The notes under the pieces are model-generated. The model was not told where the DNA came from. It saw only the letters and a list, made by a program, of their open reading frames with translations, and searched no databases. The position numbers and the translations under genes are program-made. Below are positions 1 through 8,070 of a stretch of 19,527 nucleotides of DNA, piece after piece. How positions within the stretch are numbered: position 1 is the stretch's first letter; each line of letters starts with the position of its first letter. The stretch spans positions 1 through 19,527 of the forward strand of contig JAKALX010000014.1 of the NCBI GenBank assembly GCA_021823905.1, given 5' to 3'. This DNA is from Chloroflexota bacterium. Its GTDB lineage: Bacteria > Chloroflexota > Dehalococcoidia > Tepidiformales > Tepidiformaceae.

Positions 1-1
1 C

Positions 2-664
2 GGCACCGACGCATATGGGCGCGACATCTATGCGCGCATCATCGTCGGCACCCGCCTGGCGGTCATAATCGGTGTCGGCGCCTCTCTGATCGCTGTCATC
101 AGCGGTACGATCGTTGGCCTCATCTCCGGCTACTTTGGCGGCAAGATCGACCTCGTCATCCAACGCTTTGTCGACTCGATCCAGGCGTTCCCCGGCCTGG
201 TCTTGCTGATGCTGATCGTTTCGGTCATGGACCAGCCGAGTCTCACGCTAACCGTGGTCGCGCTGGGATTCCTCGGTTTTGCGACCTCCGTTCGCATCGT
301 CCGGTCGTCGGTGCTCTCTGTCTCCAACACTGCCTTCGTCGAGGCGGCCCGTTCCTACGGAGCGGGAGACATGCGCATCATGGCCCAGCACGTATTGCCG
401 AACATCCTGTCGGCCATCCTCGTCGTCTTCTCGATCAGCATTGGCGCGTACATCCTTGCGGAGGCCGCGCTTTCGTTCCTTGGCCTCGGTCCGGCCGATC
501 AGACCACCTGGGGAAAGATGGTGAATTCAGGGCGCGCCTCGCTCGACCTTCACCCCTGGGAGTCGGTGTTCGCCGGCGCAGCGATCACCCTGACCGTGTT
601 GGGCTTCAACGTCGCCGGCGACGCCCTCCGCGACGAGCTCGACCCGCGGCTACGGGGACGGTAG
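2..664 (+). CDS. ABC transporter permease, DppC/OppC type (5' end missing)
   Basis: This is the C-terminal 220 residues of an inner-membrane permease for an oligopeptide or nickel type ABC importer. The frame is open from the window edge (GTDAYGRDIYARII, the usual DppC/OppC entry into the permease domain), so the true start lies upstream. The visible part has hydrophobic segments around residues 18-40 and 64-90. It has the ABC-binding EAA loop at about residue 114 (EAARSYGAGDMRIMAQHVLP) and the family's conserved stretch EAALSFLGLG, followed by a last membrane segment and the typical end DALRDELDPRLRGR. The partner ATPases and binding protein are not in the window, so the substrate cannot be called. 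The gene converges on glcF with only 7 bases between the stops. Confidence 0.93.
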   Translation, partial: GTDAYGRDIYARIIVGTRLAVIIGVGASLIAVISGTIVGLISGYFGGKIDLVIQRFVDSIQAFPGLVLLMLIVSVMDQPSLTLTVVALGFLGFATSVRIVRSSVLSVSNTAFVEAARSYGAGDMRIMAQHVLPNILSAILVVFSISIGAYILAEAALSFLGLGPADQTTWGKMVNSGRASLDLHPWESVFAGAAITLTVLGFNVAGDALRDELDPRLRGR

Positions 665-671
665 CAGGGGT

Positions 672-1973
672 TCAATCCTGCCGTTCGGTCTCAGCTCTCG
701 CTTGCGCTTCGTCGAGCAGCTCCATGACGTGCATGACGCGCGCCTCGATGCCTGCTTCGCGCACCGCCGCCTGGTACTGGAGCTGGCAGCCCGGGTTCGC
801 TGTGACCACAACGTCGGGTCGCGCCGCGCGGAACTGATCGGCCTTTCGCTCTCGAAGCGCCGCCGACATCGTGGGCTGAACGAGGCTGTAGATTCCCGCG
901 GCGCCGCAGCACATGTCCGCGCCGTTGGTCTCGACTAGCTCGCAGCCGGTGGAGCGAAGCAGTTGGCGCGGCTGCTCGCGGATGCGCTGCGCGTGGGCGA
1001 GATGACATGGATCCTGGTAGGCCACGCGGCCCGTGAAGGCGGCCGGCGTTTCGACCCCGAGGCCCGCGACGTACTCGGTTGCGTCGCGGACGCGGGCGCT
1101 GAAGGCGCGCGCACGCTCAGCGTAGGCGCGGTCGCCGTCGAGCAGTTCTCCGTACTCCTTCATGGCGGCGCCGCAGCCGGCGGAGTTGACCACGATCGGG
1201 GCTTCGCTGCCTTCGAGGGCGTCGATGTTCTGGCGGGCGAGCCGGCGAGCGAACTCGAGGTCGCCGTCGTGAGCGCTGAGGGCGCCGCAGCACACCTGGA
1301 GGGGGGCGTTCTCGGTTCGAATCCCGGCACGAGCGAGGACTCGGGCAGTGGCGCGATGGACGTCGCCGAAAAGCTCGCCCATGACGCAGCCCGTGAACAG
1401 GATCGCCTCGCCGCGAGGCGCAGCCGGCTGCGGGACGTCGCCGCCTCGGCGAAGGGGCGCGCCGACGCGGTTCGGGAGCATGCGTTCGCCGCGCGCCAAA
1501 GGTGGGATGAGGTGCAGGATTCCCGACCGGACGGCGGCCGTTCGAACCGCCGAATTCGCGAGCCAACGGACCGGCGCCAGGATAGCAGCGAGCACCCGCG
1601 GCCGGGCGACAACGTTGCGGAGGAGGAATCTTCGCATCTGGCGGGACTGCGCGCCGCTTGGCGGAGCGGCGTCGAGTTGGGCGCGTGTCTTCTCCATGAG
1701 CCTGCCGTAGGGGACGCCGCTGGGACAGACGGCCTCACAGGCGCGGCATTGCAGGCAGAGCTCCCAGTGCGACTGCACGGTGGCGGTCAGTGGGATGCGG
1801 CCTTCGGCGACCGCCTTCATGAGGTGGATGCGGCCGCGGGGCGATTCGGCCTCGAGGCCCGTGATGGCATACGTCGGGCAAGAGTTCACGCAGAGGCCGC
1901 AGTGGACGCAACGGCTGAGGTCTTCGGCGGCGGGCGCGTCGGCCGGGCGCGGCCAGGGCGAATCAGATGCCAC
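672..1973 (-). CDS. glcF: Glycolate oxidase (or D-lactate dehydrogenase) iron-sulfur subunit GlcF
   Basis: The predicted role is to pass electrons from the flavin subunits GlcD/GlcE to the respiratory chain. Numbered from the GTG start, two [4Fe-4S] ferredoxin motifs lie at C22/C25/C28/C32 and C73/C76/C79/C83. Two CCG domains follow, with CCGALSAHDG in the first and CCGAAGIYSL in the second, as in heterodisulfide-reductase-like subunits. I chose GTG at 1973 because GGGGAGG sits about 7 bases upstream and the overlap with glcE is a short 11 bases. An ATG at 2003 (443 aa) is possible but has no clear ribosome-binding site. The length (433 aa) is a little above the E. coli protein. It is the last gene of fur-glcD-glcE-glcF. 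Glycolate versus D-lactate as substrate cannot be told from sequence. Confidence 0.93.
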   Translation of the reverse strand: MASDSPWPRPADAPAAEDLSRCVHCGLCVNSCPTYAITGLEAESPRGRIHLMKAVAEGRIPLTATVQSHWELCLQCRACEAVCPSGVPYGRLMEKTRAQLDAAPPSGAQSRQMRRFLLRNVVARPRVLAAILAPVRWLANSAVRTAAVRSGILHLIPPLARGERMLPNRVGAPLRRGGDVPQPAAPRGEAILFTGCVMGELFGDVHRATARVLARAGIRTENAPLQVCCGALSAHDGDLEFARRLARQNIDALEGSEAPIVVNSAGCGAAMKEYGELLDGDRAYAERARAFSARVRDATEYVAGLGVETPAAFTGRVAYQDPCHLAHAQRIREQPRQLLRSTGCELVETNGADMCCGAAGIYSLVQPTMSAALRERKADQFRAARPDVVVTANPGCQLQYQAAVREAGIEARVMHVMELLDEAQARAETERQD

Positions 1974-3135
1974 CGGCAAACCTCCCCGCGTTGATGCGGC
2001 CATCTGGATCGTAGGCCGCCTTCACGCGGCGCATGAGATCGATGGCGCCTGGCGGCTCGCCCCAGGCGTCGCAGGAGGGCCGCCAGGCGGCGGGCATGCG
2101 CTCGACGGCCACCGAGCCACCTTCCTGGCGAAGCAGGCCCCGAGCGGAATCAAGAACGGTGAGGAACCCGGTCAGATCCGGGGGCTGCTCCCACGAAAGG
2201 CGGGCTGAGCCCGCGAGCGGGGTCGCGACAACCCCCGGCGCCGTCGAATCGAACCGCTGCAACGCGGCGTCCAGCGTGGACGGCTGGCAGGCCAACCGCA
2301 GCGTGAGTTCGTTGCCCCGCGCGAAACCGAAATCGCGGAGTGCCGGGTAGACGCTCTCCGCGGCAGTTGTGACCTCGCGCGCTACGGCCGTCCTGGCCGC
2401 GGCTGCCGCAACCGAGGAGACGCGCACGAGAAGATGCCAGCGCGCGTCTCCGATGCGTGCTACCTCGGCGATCTCAGGGCGAACATCGGCCCAGAGGAGA
2501 CGGCTGGCGGCGGCCGCCGCCTCGGAAAACGAGTCGAACGCCGCGGTGAGTTCGACCGTTTCGGTGCGCGGAAAGACGCGGAGCGCGATCTCGGTGACGA
2601 TGCCGAGCGTTCCGAGTGAGCCGCACCAGAGCCGCATGAAGTCGTAGCCGGTGACGTTCTTGACGACGCGTCCGCCTGCCTTCACGAGCTCGCCGTCGGG
2701 GCGCAGCACGGTCATACCGAGGACCAGGTCGCGTGGGAGACCGTACCGGGTTCGGAGCGGGCCGCCCGCGCCGACGGCAAGAACGCCGCCGATCGTGGCG
2801 GCGTTGGGTAGCGGCGGGTCGAGCGGGAGCCACTGGCCGGCGCTCGCGAGCTGCGCGTTGAGGGTGGCGACGGTCATGGCGGCCGGGACGACGACGGTCA
2901 GGTCGTCGGCCTCGTGCTCGGCTTCGCCGCTGAGCGCGGCTGAAAGGTGGACGAGAGCGAACGGTTCGGGCGGTGCGTTGCCGAGCTCCAGCCGGGTCGC
3001 GCCGCCGACGGGGACGAGGGTGTGGTTTGCCCCGCGAACCGCGTCACGGAGATCCGCGAGCGTGCCCGGAGCGATGACCGTAGCGGGTTCGCTGCCAGCC
3101 ACCATGATCGCTGGCAGCGAGCGTGCCTCAGACAT
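1963..3135 (-). CDS. glcE: Glycolate oxidase FAD-binding subunit GlcE
   Basis: This 390-residue protein is the second FAD-binding (PCMH/FAD_binding_4 fold) subunit of a GlcDEF enzyme. The FAD-site signature is seen as LVPVGGATRLELG near the N-terminus, then LPNAATIGGVLAVGAGGPLRTRYGLPRD and GRVVKNVTGYDFMRLWCGSLGTLG, typical of GlcE. The end (AAYDPDGRINAGRF) is the usual closing motif of the family. The ATG at 3135 overlaps the glcD stop by 8 bases (ATGTCTGA), so translation is probably coupled. The same frame stays open upstream through glcD to 3765, but that extension is low-complexity shadow sequence and was left out. Its stop overlaps the glcF start by 11 bases. Confidence 0.94.
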   Translation of the reverse strand: MSEARSLPAIMVAGSEPATVIAPGTLADLRDAVRGANHTLVPVGGATRLELGNAPPEPFALVHLSAALSGEAEHEADDLTVVVPAAMTVATLNAQLASAGQWLPLDPPLPNAATIGGVLAVGAGGPLRTRYGLPRDLVLGMTVLRPDGELVKAGGRVVKNVTGYDFMRLWCGSLGTLGIVTEIALRVFPRTETVELTAAFDSFSEAAAAASRLLWADVRPEIAEVARIGDARWHLLVRVSSVAAAAARTAVAREVTTAAESVYPALRDFGFARGNELTLRLACQPSTLDAALQRFDSTAPGVVATPLAGSARLSWEQPPDLTGFLTVLDSARGLLRQEGGSVAVERMPAAWRPSCDAWGEPPGAIDLMRRVKAAYDPDGRINAGRFAGGI

Positions 3136-4576
3136 AGGCGTCGGGCCCCGCAGCCCGGAGAGCTGCTTCCTGGTGCGCCATCTCGCCGCAGCCCGTACCG
3201 GTGGGGAGCAGCTTGCACGGGTTGAAGTCGCCGCTGTTCCCGAAGACGCCGCGCAGCTGCTCCATGTGGGCGATGTCGGTCTCTGAGTAGAGCCAGGGCA
3301 TGAAATCGCGCTTTTCGAAGCCGATGCCGTGCTCGCCACTGAGCGAACCACCCGCGTCAACGCAGGCGCGCATGATCTCGGCCCCGGCGGCCAGCACCTT
3401 CGCTGGCATGCCGGGCTGGCGTTCGTCGAAGAGGATGAGTGGGTGGAGATTGCCGTCGCCGGCGTGGAAGACGTTCGCGCAGGGAAGGCCGTAGCTCTCC
3501 GCGATCGCGGAAACGCGGGCCATGACCTCGACGAGCTTCGACCGGGGGACAACGCCGTCGAGGATGTAGTAGTTGGGGGCAATCCGGCCCAGCGCGCCAA
3601 TCGCGCCCTTCCTGCCCTTCCAGAGGAGCTCGCGTTCGTGCGCGTCCTGCGCGACGCGGACCTCGCGAGCGCCGTTCTCGAAGCACTCGGCGCGGGCTCG
3701 GGCGGCCTGGGTCTCAACTGGTCCGGGCAGTCCGTCAAGCTCGACAAGAAGGACCGCGCCCGCATCCGGTGGGTAGCCGCACTGGAGGCCGGCTTCCGCG
3801 GCCTCGATCGTCAAACGGTCCATCATCTCCATGGCGGCGGGGATCATGCCGGCGGCGATGATCGCCGAAACGGTGTGGCTTGCCTGCTCGACCGTGTCGA
3901 AGATGCCGAGCAGCGTGACCACACTCGCCGGGAGCGGGAGGAGACGGACAACGACCTTCGTCGCGATGCCGAGCGTGCCTTCGGAGCCGACGAACGCGCC
4001 GCGAAGGTCGTAGCCGAAGGCGTCGGGTACGCGGTTGCCGAGCCATGTGACTTCGCCCGCGGCCGTGACAACTTCGAGTCCGATGACGTGGTTCTGCGTG
4101 ACGCCGAGGGCGAGACAGTGCGGACCGCCAGCGTTTTCAGCGACGTTGCCGCCGATGGTGCAGGCGCGCTGGCTGCTCGGGTCGGGAGCGTAGAAGAGGC
4201 CGTGCGCCGCCGCCGCCTCGGAGAGCTGGAGATTCGGGAGGCCGGGTTCGACGACCGCCAGGCGGTTGACCGGATCGATCTCGAGAATGCGGCGCATCCG
4301 GGCGGTCGCGATGATGACGCCGCGGCGGGTGGGGATGGCGCCGCCGCTCAGGCCGGTGCCGGCACCCCGCGGCGTGATCGGGATGCCAAGCCGGTTGCAG
4401 GCGCGAATGACCGCCGCTGTCTCCTCTGCGCCGGCGGGGAAGACGACCGCGTGCGGCGCCTGGCGCTCGATCGTGCCGTCGAACTCATAGACGAGGAGGT
4501 CTTCCGGGCGCCAGAGGACGTTCGCCGCGCCGACGGCGGCGGTCAGCTCGCGAATCAGCTCACGGCGCGTCGGCAT
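3128..4576 (-). CDS. glcD: Glycolate oxidase catalytic FAD subunit GlcD
   Basis: This 482-residue flavoprotein is expected to oxidise a 2-hydroxy acid (glycolate, possibly D-lactate). The N-terminal FAD-binding half contains PITPRGAGTGLSGGAIP and CTIGGNVAENAGGPHCLALG. The C-terminal FAD-oxidase domain carries NVFHAGDGNLHPLILFD and SGEHGIGFEKRDFM, whose histidines belong to the active site in this family. The start at 4576 follows GAGG at good spacing and gives the usual N-terminal length. The frame is open up to 4828, but that part lies over fur. It overlaps the end of fur by 17 bases, so it is likely translated from the fur transcript. The length is close to E. coli GlcD. Confidence 0.95.
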   Translation of the reverse strand: MPTRRELIRELTAAVGAANVLWRPEDLLVYEFDGTIERQAPHAVVFPAGAEETAAVIRACNRLGIPITPRGAGTGLSGGAIPTRRGVIIATARMRRILEIDPVNRLAVVEPGLPNLQLSEAAAAHGLFYAPDPSSQRACTIGGNVAENAGGPHCLALGVTQNHVIGLEVVTAAGEVTWLGNRVPDAFGYDLRGAFVGSEGTLGIATKVVVRLLPLPASVVTLLGIFDTVEQASHTVSAIIAAGMIPAAMEMMDRLTIEAAEAGLQCGYPPDAGAVLLVELDGLPGPVETQAARARAECFENGAREVRVAQDAHERELLWKGRKGAIGALGRIAPNYYILDGVVPRSKLVEVMARVSAIAESYGLPCANVFHAGDGNLHPLILFDERQPGMPAKVLAAGAEIMRACVDAGGSLSGEHGIGFEKRDFMPWLYSETDIAHMEQLRGVFGNSGDFNPCKLLPTGTGCGEMAHQEAALRAAGPDAYV

Positions 4577-5009
4577 CGGCGGCCTCAGCCATCTGGCACT
4601 CCGAGCAGAGGCCGAAGATGGCGAAGTGGTGCAGGTCGGGGGCAAAGCCGAAGTCGTTCGAAATGTGCCCGGCGAGCTCATCGAGGTAGCAATGCCCGAT
4701 TTCGGCGACGTGACCGCAGGCGGTGCAGATGAGGTGGTGGTGCGGTTCGGCGGGCGACCATTCGAAGACGACGTCGCCACTCCCCATGTCGGTCGACGTC
4801 GCGAGGCGCAGGCGCTTGAGCACGTCAATCGTGCGGTAGACCGTGCTGATGTCGACGAACGGGTAGTTCTCGCGCACCTGCTCCAGGATGCCGGCGGCGC
4901 TGACGTGACCTTCGGAGTGGCGGAGCGCGCGGACGATCATCAGCCGCTGGGGGGTCATCTTGTGGCCCGCGCGGCGCAGGAGCTCGGCGGTGTTGTCTTC
5001 GCAGCTCAT
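4560..5009 (-). CDS. Fur-family metal-responsive transcriptional regulator
   Basis: This 149-residue protein has the Fur layout: an N-terminal winged helix (residues about 10-75, with MTPQR at 18-22 and DISTVYRTIDVL at 53-64) and a C-terminal dimerisation and metal domain. Likely regulatory-metal ligands are H35, E83, H90/H92 and E103. The structural zinc site is C95/C98 with C135/C138. The residue matching the PerR aspartate that is oxidised is Glu here (E103), which favours a Fur or Zur sensor over a peroxide sensor; this is inference. It is the first gene of an operon with glcDEF. The start at 5009 leaves 79 bases to the divergent zinc-ribbon gene. No strong ribosome-binding site is seen, and a weak -10-like TAGACT lies just upstream. 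Confidence 0.93.
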   Translation of the reverse strand: MSCEDNTAELLRRAGHKMTPQRLMIVRALRHSEGHVSAAGILEQVRENYPFVDISTVYRTIDVLKRLRLATSTDMGSGDVVFEWSPAEPHHHLICTACGHVAEIGHCYLDELAGHISNDFGFAPDLHHFAIFGLCSECQMAEAADADAP

Positions 5010-5012
5010 CTG

Positions 5013-5026
5013 CTGTCAGTCTACAG
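5013..5026. promoter_or_regulatory. Small inverted repeat CTGT-N6-ACAG upstream of fur
   Basis: CTGT at 5013-5016 and ACAG at 5023-5026 form a four-base inverted repeat with a six-base spacer. It lies 4-17 bases upstream of the fur start, in the divergent spacer shared with the zinc-ribbon gene, and overlaps a weak minus-strand -10-like hexamer (TAGACT). It does not resemble the classical 19-base AT-rich Fur box. It could be an operator, but arms this short occur by chance. Confidence 0.25.
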
Positions 5027-5088
5027 TCGTGCCCCGGCTGGCGCAGAGACGCCTCGTGGCCGGGCACGCTGCGGCCGAAATCTACGGT

Positions 5089-5736
5089 ATGAAGCTCAGC
5101 GACGACGAATGGGTGGCGCAGGCGCGCGAACGCGTCGCCCGTGGCGAGCCGTGGGACTTGCCGCCAGACGACGAGACTGCTTCGACGGCGGAGCCCACGC
5201 AGCCGGCTGCCACTGTGACGGAAGCGCCGGTGCTCCGCTGCCCGTACTGCGGAGCCCACCCGCCGCTCGAGGTTGTCGAGCGCTGGGACGTGCTCTGCGC
5301 GACCCCGTTGAGGCGCTGCCCGCGGTGCTATGGATTCTGGGCGGCCGGAGATGCGCTGTCGAACGGCGTGCGCGACTCAACGGACGAGCATCCGTCGTTC
5401 ATCGCGGCCATGGCGCCTCCCCGATGCCGGTCCTGTCTCGGGTACCTCGACGACGACGGAGTCTGCAGGAAGTGTGGTCAGCGCCTGCCATTGTTGAATT
5501 GCCCGGCGTGTGGGAAGACGATGGCGCGCGAGAAGCAGAACGGGCTCACGCTCGATTCCTGCGCGGCCTGCAAGGGTGTCTGGTTCGACGTTGGCGAGCT
5601 CGGCCGTGCCTATGGCCTTGCGCCCGTGCAGGATCTCGCGGCGAGCATGGTTGACGAGCATGCCTGCGACAACGAACCGCCCGGTTGGCTAATCATGGCT
5701 GAGGCTGCGTTCCGAGTGGTCGCGCCGTTCCTGTAG
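5089..5736 (+). CDS. Protein with three zinc ribbons (zf-TFIIB-like)
   Basis: This 215-residue soluble protein has six CxxC knuckles that pair into three zinc ribbons: C51/C54 with C77/C80, C113/C116 with C126/C129, and C138/C141 with C158/C161. The third has the zf-TFIIB pattern, a second CxxC followed by KGVWFDVGEL, and the first is a diverged copy (CPRCYGFW). The first 45 residues are acidic and probably flexible. The ATG at 5089 was chosen because an upstream extension to 4960 would run over the divergent fur gene. No ribosome-binding site is visible. It is divergent from fur and ends 7 bases from sufT. The function is unknown; nucleic-acid or protein binding are both possible. Confidence 0.8.
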   Translation: MKLSDDEWVAQARERVARGEPWDLPPDDETASTAEPTQPAATVTEAPVLRCPYCGAHPPLEVVERWDVLCATPLRRCPRCYGFWAAGDALSNGVRDSTDEHPSFIAAMAPPRCRSCLGYLDDDGVCRKCGQRLPLLNCPACGKTMAREKQNGLTLDSCAACKGVWFDVGELGRAYGLAPVQDLAASMVDEHACDNEPPGWLIMAEAAFRVVAPFL

Positions 5737-5743
5737 TGAGCTG

Positions 5744-6067
5744 CTACCAGATGCCAAGGGCCATGCGGACGTCTTCGCTGGCCATCGTGCGCGGGTCCCA
5801 GGGAGGGTTCCAGACGATCTGAACGTCGACGTCCTTGACCGCCGGGATCTCGCGGAGCTTGGCATAGACCTCGCCGCGAATGACGGGGCCGAGCGGGCAG
5901 CCCGGGCTGGTGAGCGTCATCGTCACCAGCACGGTGCCGTTGTCGAACTGGACGTCGTAGACAAGCCCAAGATCAACGATGCCCATCTGGATCTCTGGGT
6001 CCTGGACCTCGCCGAGGCGGGCCATCAGCTCTTCCTGGGTGGGAACGCTGGTTGCGGCTTCTGTCAT
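5744..6067 (-). CDS. sufT: SufT / MIP18-family (DUF59) Fe-S maturation protein
   Basis: This 107-residue MIP18/DUF59 protein belongs to a family that helps mature or traffic Fe-S clusters to target proteins. The conserved core is DPEIQMGIVDLGLVYDV, then TLTSPGCPLGPVI with the single conserved cysteine, then VQIVWNPPWDP. The start at 6067 is preceded by TAGGAGG, which includes the sufU stop codon, and the gap to sufU is 9 bases. It is the last gene of the suf operon, a position also common in actinobacterial suf operons. PaaD-type proteins share the domain, but the context makes SufT much more likely. Confidence 0.93.
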   Translation of the reverse strand: MTEAATSVPTQEELMARLGEVQDPEIQMGIVDLGLVYDVQFDNGTVLVTMTLTSPGCPLGPVIRGEVYAKLREIPAVKDVDVQIVWNPPWDPRTMASEDVRMALGIW

Positions 6068-6076
6068 GCTGTCCTC

Positions 6077-6523
6077 CTAGGCGGCCGTTTCGGCCTCGGT
6101 GAGCCCTTCCTGGAGCACGTTCCAGGAGAGCAGCGCGCACTTGACGCGCACGGCAAGCTGGGCGACTCCCTCGAGCGCTTCGAGGTCGCCAAGCTCGGGG
6201 TCTGGTGGTTCGCCCTTCATCAGCATCGCGCGGAACTTCGCCATGACCCGGCGCGCCTCCTCCGTTGTGACGCCCTTCAGCCGGTCGGTGAGCATCGAGG
6301 CGCTTGACTGGCTGATCGAGCAGCCGTTTCCCTCGAAGGCGATGTCCTCGATCACGCCGTCGTGGATGCGCAGGTCGAGGTGGATCTCGTCGCCGCAGAC
6401 CGGGTTCAGGCCCTCGACGCGCTGGGTAGCGTTTTCGAGGGCGCCGCGATTCCTCGGCCGCCGGTAGTGGTCGAGAATCAGCTCGCGGTAGAGGTCATCG
6501 AACTGCGGTTCGGGATTCGGCAC
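6077..6523 (-). CDS. sufU: SufU, sulfur-accepting partner of SufS
   Basis: This 148-residue SufU is expected to take persulfide sulfur from the cysteine desulfurase SufS through a zinc-bound cysteine and pass it to SufBCD. Ligand residues are seen at C43 and D45 (NPVCGDE), C68 (GNGCSISQSSASM) and C129 (VRVKCALLSW). The roughly 20-residue insert that distinguishes SufU from IscU precedes the last cysteine (GEPPDPELGDLEALEGV). The start overlaps the end of sufS by 29 bases, suggesting coupled translation. Confidence 0.96.
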   Translation of the reverse strand: MPNPEPQFDDLYRELILDHYRRPRNRGALENATQRVEGLNPVCGDEIHLDLRIHDGVIEDIAFEGNGCSISQSSASMLTDRLKGVTTEEARRVMAKFRAMLMKGEPPDPELGDLEALEGVAQLAVRVKCALLSWNVLQEGLTEAETAA

Positions 6524-7745
6524 GATGAAAAATCCTGAAGGCGTGGTCGAGCGCGTCGATGAGGGCCTCGACTTCGCCGGTGTGATTGTAAATGTAGAAG
6601 CTGGCTCGATTGGTGGCGGGGACCTCGAGGCGTCGCATGAGGAGTTGAGCGCAGTGGTGGCCGGCGCGAATCGCGACCCCGTACTGGTCGACGATCGTGC
6701 TGATGTCGTGGGGATGGATGCCGTCGACGGTGAAGCTTACCGCGCCGCCGCGCTTCTCGACATCAAGCGGACCGTGCACGCGAATGCCCTCGACCGCCAT
6801 GAGCGCGTCGATGGCCGCGGCGGTGATCTGCTTCTCGTGCTCGCGCACGTTCGTCATCCCCAGCGCCTTCAGGTAGTCGAGCGCCGCGCTGAAGGCGATG
6901 ACGTCGGCGATATTCGGCGTGCCGGCCTCGAATTTGTGCGGGACGTCGGCCCAGGTCGAAGCTTCGGGCCGGACGACGGAGATCATGTCGCCGCCGCCCA
7001 GGAACGGCTGCATCGCCTCGAGCAGGCCGGGTTTCGCCCAGAGGACGCCCACGCCCGTGGGGCCGAGCATCTTGTGGGCGGAGAAGGCAAAGAAGTCGCA
7101 ACCCAGGGTGCTGACGTCGATCGGCAGGTGCGGGGCGCTCTGGGCGCCGTCGACCAGGGTCACGGCGCCGTGCGCCCGGGCCATCGCGGCGATCTCGGCG
7201 ACCGGGTTGATGGTGCCGAGGACGTTCGACATGTGCACAACGCTGACGATCTTTGTACGCGGCCCGATGAGCGCGCGCGCGTGGTCGAGGTCCAGCTCGC
7301 CCTCGTCGGTCACGTTGATGTAGCGAAGCACCGCGCCCTTCCGCCGAGCGAGGAGCTGCCAGGGGACGATGTTCGAGTGGTGCTCCATGAGCGAGAGGAC
7401 GATCTCGTCGCCTTCGCCGACATGCTCGTCGCCCCATGCGCGGGCGACGAGGTTGATCGACTCGGTTGTGTTGCGCGTGAAGACAACGTCGCTGGCGTTG
7501 ATGGCGCCGATGTGCGTGGCGACGGCGTCGCGAGTGGCCTCGTACTGCTCGGTAGCGCGAACGGCGAGGGTATGGATGCCGCGGTGGATGTTCGCGTTGG
7601 TCGTCTCGTAGTAGCGAACCAGCGCTTCGATCACCTGGCGCGGCTTCTGGGTCGTCGCGGCGTTGTCGAGGTAGACAAGCGGATGCCCGTTGACTTCCTG
7701 CGCGAGGATCGGGAAATCCTCGCGGATGCGCATCACGTCGAGCAT
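6495..7745 (-). CDS. sufS: SufS cysteine desulfurase
   Basis: This 416-residue PLP enzyme takes sulfur from cysteine and hands it to SufU. The PLP-binding lysine is K225 (FSAHKMLGPTG), the aspartate contacting the ring is D199 (LVDGAQS), and the substrate-binding histidine is in MEHHSN. The active-site cysteine is about C365 (GHHCAQLLM). In most group II desulfurases this reads HHCAQPLM, so Leu replaces Pro here, which is probably minor. The ATG at 7745 is preceded by GGGAGG at 5 bases. An ATG four codons later is less well placed. The frame is open further upstream through the Rieske gene but is not coding there. Confidence 0.96.
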   Translation of the reverse strand: MLDVMRIREDFPILAQEVNGHPLVYLDNAATTQKPRQVIEALVRYYETTNANIHRGIHTLAVRATEQYEATRDAVATHIGAINASDVVFTRNTTESINLVARAWGDEHVGEGDEIVLSLMEHHSNIVPWQLLARRKGAVLRYINVTDEGELDLDHARALIGPRTKIVSVVHMSNVLGTINPVAEIAAMARAHGAVTLVDGAQSAPHLPIDVSTLGCDFFAFSAHKMLGPTGVGVLWAKPGLLEAMQPFLGGGDMISVVRPEASTWADVPHKFEAGTPNIADVIAFSAALDYLKALGMTNVREHEKQITAAAIDALMAVEGIRVHGPLDVEKRGGAVSFTVDGIHPHDISTIVDQYGVAIRAGHHCAQLLMRRLEVPATNRASFYIYNHTGEVEALIDALDHAFRIFHRAESRTAVR

Positions 7746-7761
7746 GGCCACCTCCCGGAGC

Positions 7762-8070
7762 TCAGGGGAGCTCCACTTCGATATCGTCACCGCTGACTCG
7801 CGTGGCGTAGGTTCGGACCGGGCGAATCGCCGGCAGGCAGAGCGCTTTGCCTGTCGTGACGTCGAAGCGGGCGCCGTGGCGCGGGCACTCGATCTGGATG
7901 CCGTCCAGGGTTCCCTGGTCGAGCGGGCCACCGTCGTGCGTGCAGACGTCGTCGATCGCGTAGAAGCCGGTGCCGGTGTTGCAGAGGGCCAGCCGGCGGG
8001 AATCAACCTCGACGACCTGCGCCGTGCCGGGGGCGATGGCGGCCGTCTTTGCCACGGTTGCCCAGGCCAT
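7762..8070 (-). CDS. Rieske [2Fe-2S] ferredoxin encoded inside the suf operon
   Basis: This 102-residue Rieske-type ferredoxin binds a [2Fe-2S] cluster through C43/H45 (CTHDGG) and C62/H65 (CPRHGARFD), the full CxH-x16-CxxH motif. The protein is a stand-alone Rieske domain like the ferredoxin subunits of ring-hydroxylating oxygenases and NirD. No oxygenase or reductase is nearby. Its start codon overlaps the sufD stop (TGATG), and sufS follows 16 bases on, so it belongs to the operon. Similar genes sit in actinobacterial suf operons. An electron-delivery role in cluster assembly is inference. Confidence 0.93.
   Translation of the reverse strand: MAWATVAKTAAIAPGTAQVVEVDSRRLALCNTGTGFYAIDDVCTHDGGPLDQGTLDGIQIECPRHGARFDVTTGKALCLPAIRPVRTYATRVSGDDIEVELP

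Noticed and set aside
963..1994. Long open frame on the plus strand opposite glcF (343 codons)
   Set aside because: It is antisense to a well-recognised GlcF, has no recognisable motif, and arises from GC-rich codon use that removes stops on the opposite strand.
3329..4732. Long plus-strand open frame opposite glcD and fur (467 codons)
   Set aside because: It is Arg/Asp/Ala-rich with no family signature and runs across two real minus-strand genes.
6525..7796. Long plus-strand open frame opposite sufS (423 codons)
   Set aside because: SufS on the minus strand is conserved throughout; the opposite frame is a codon-bias shadow.
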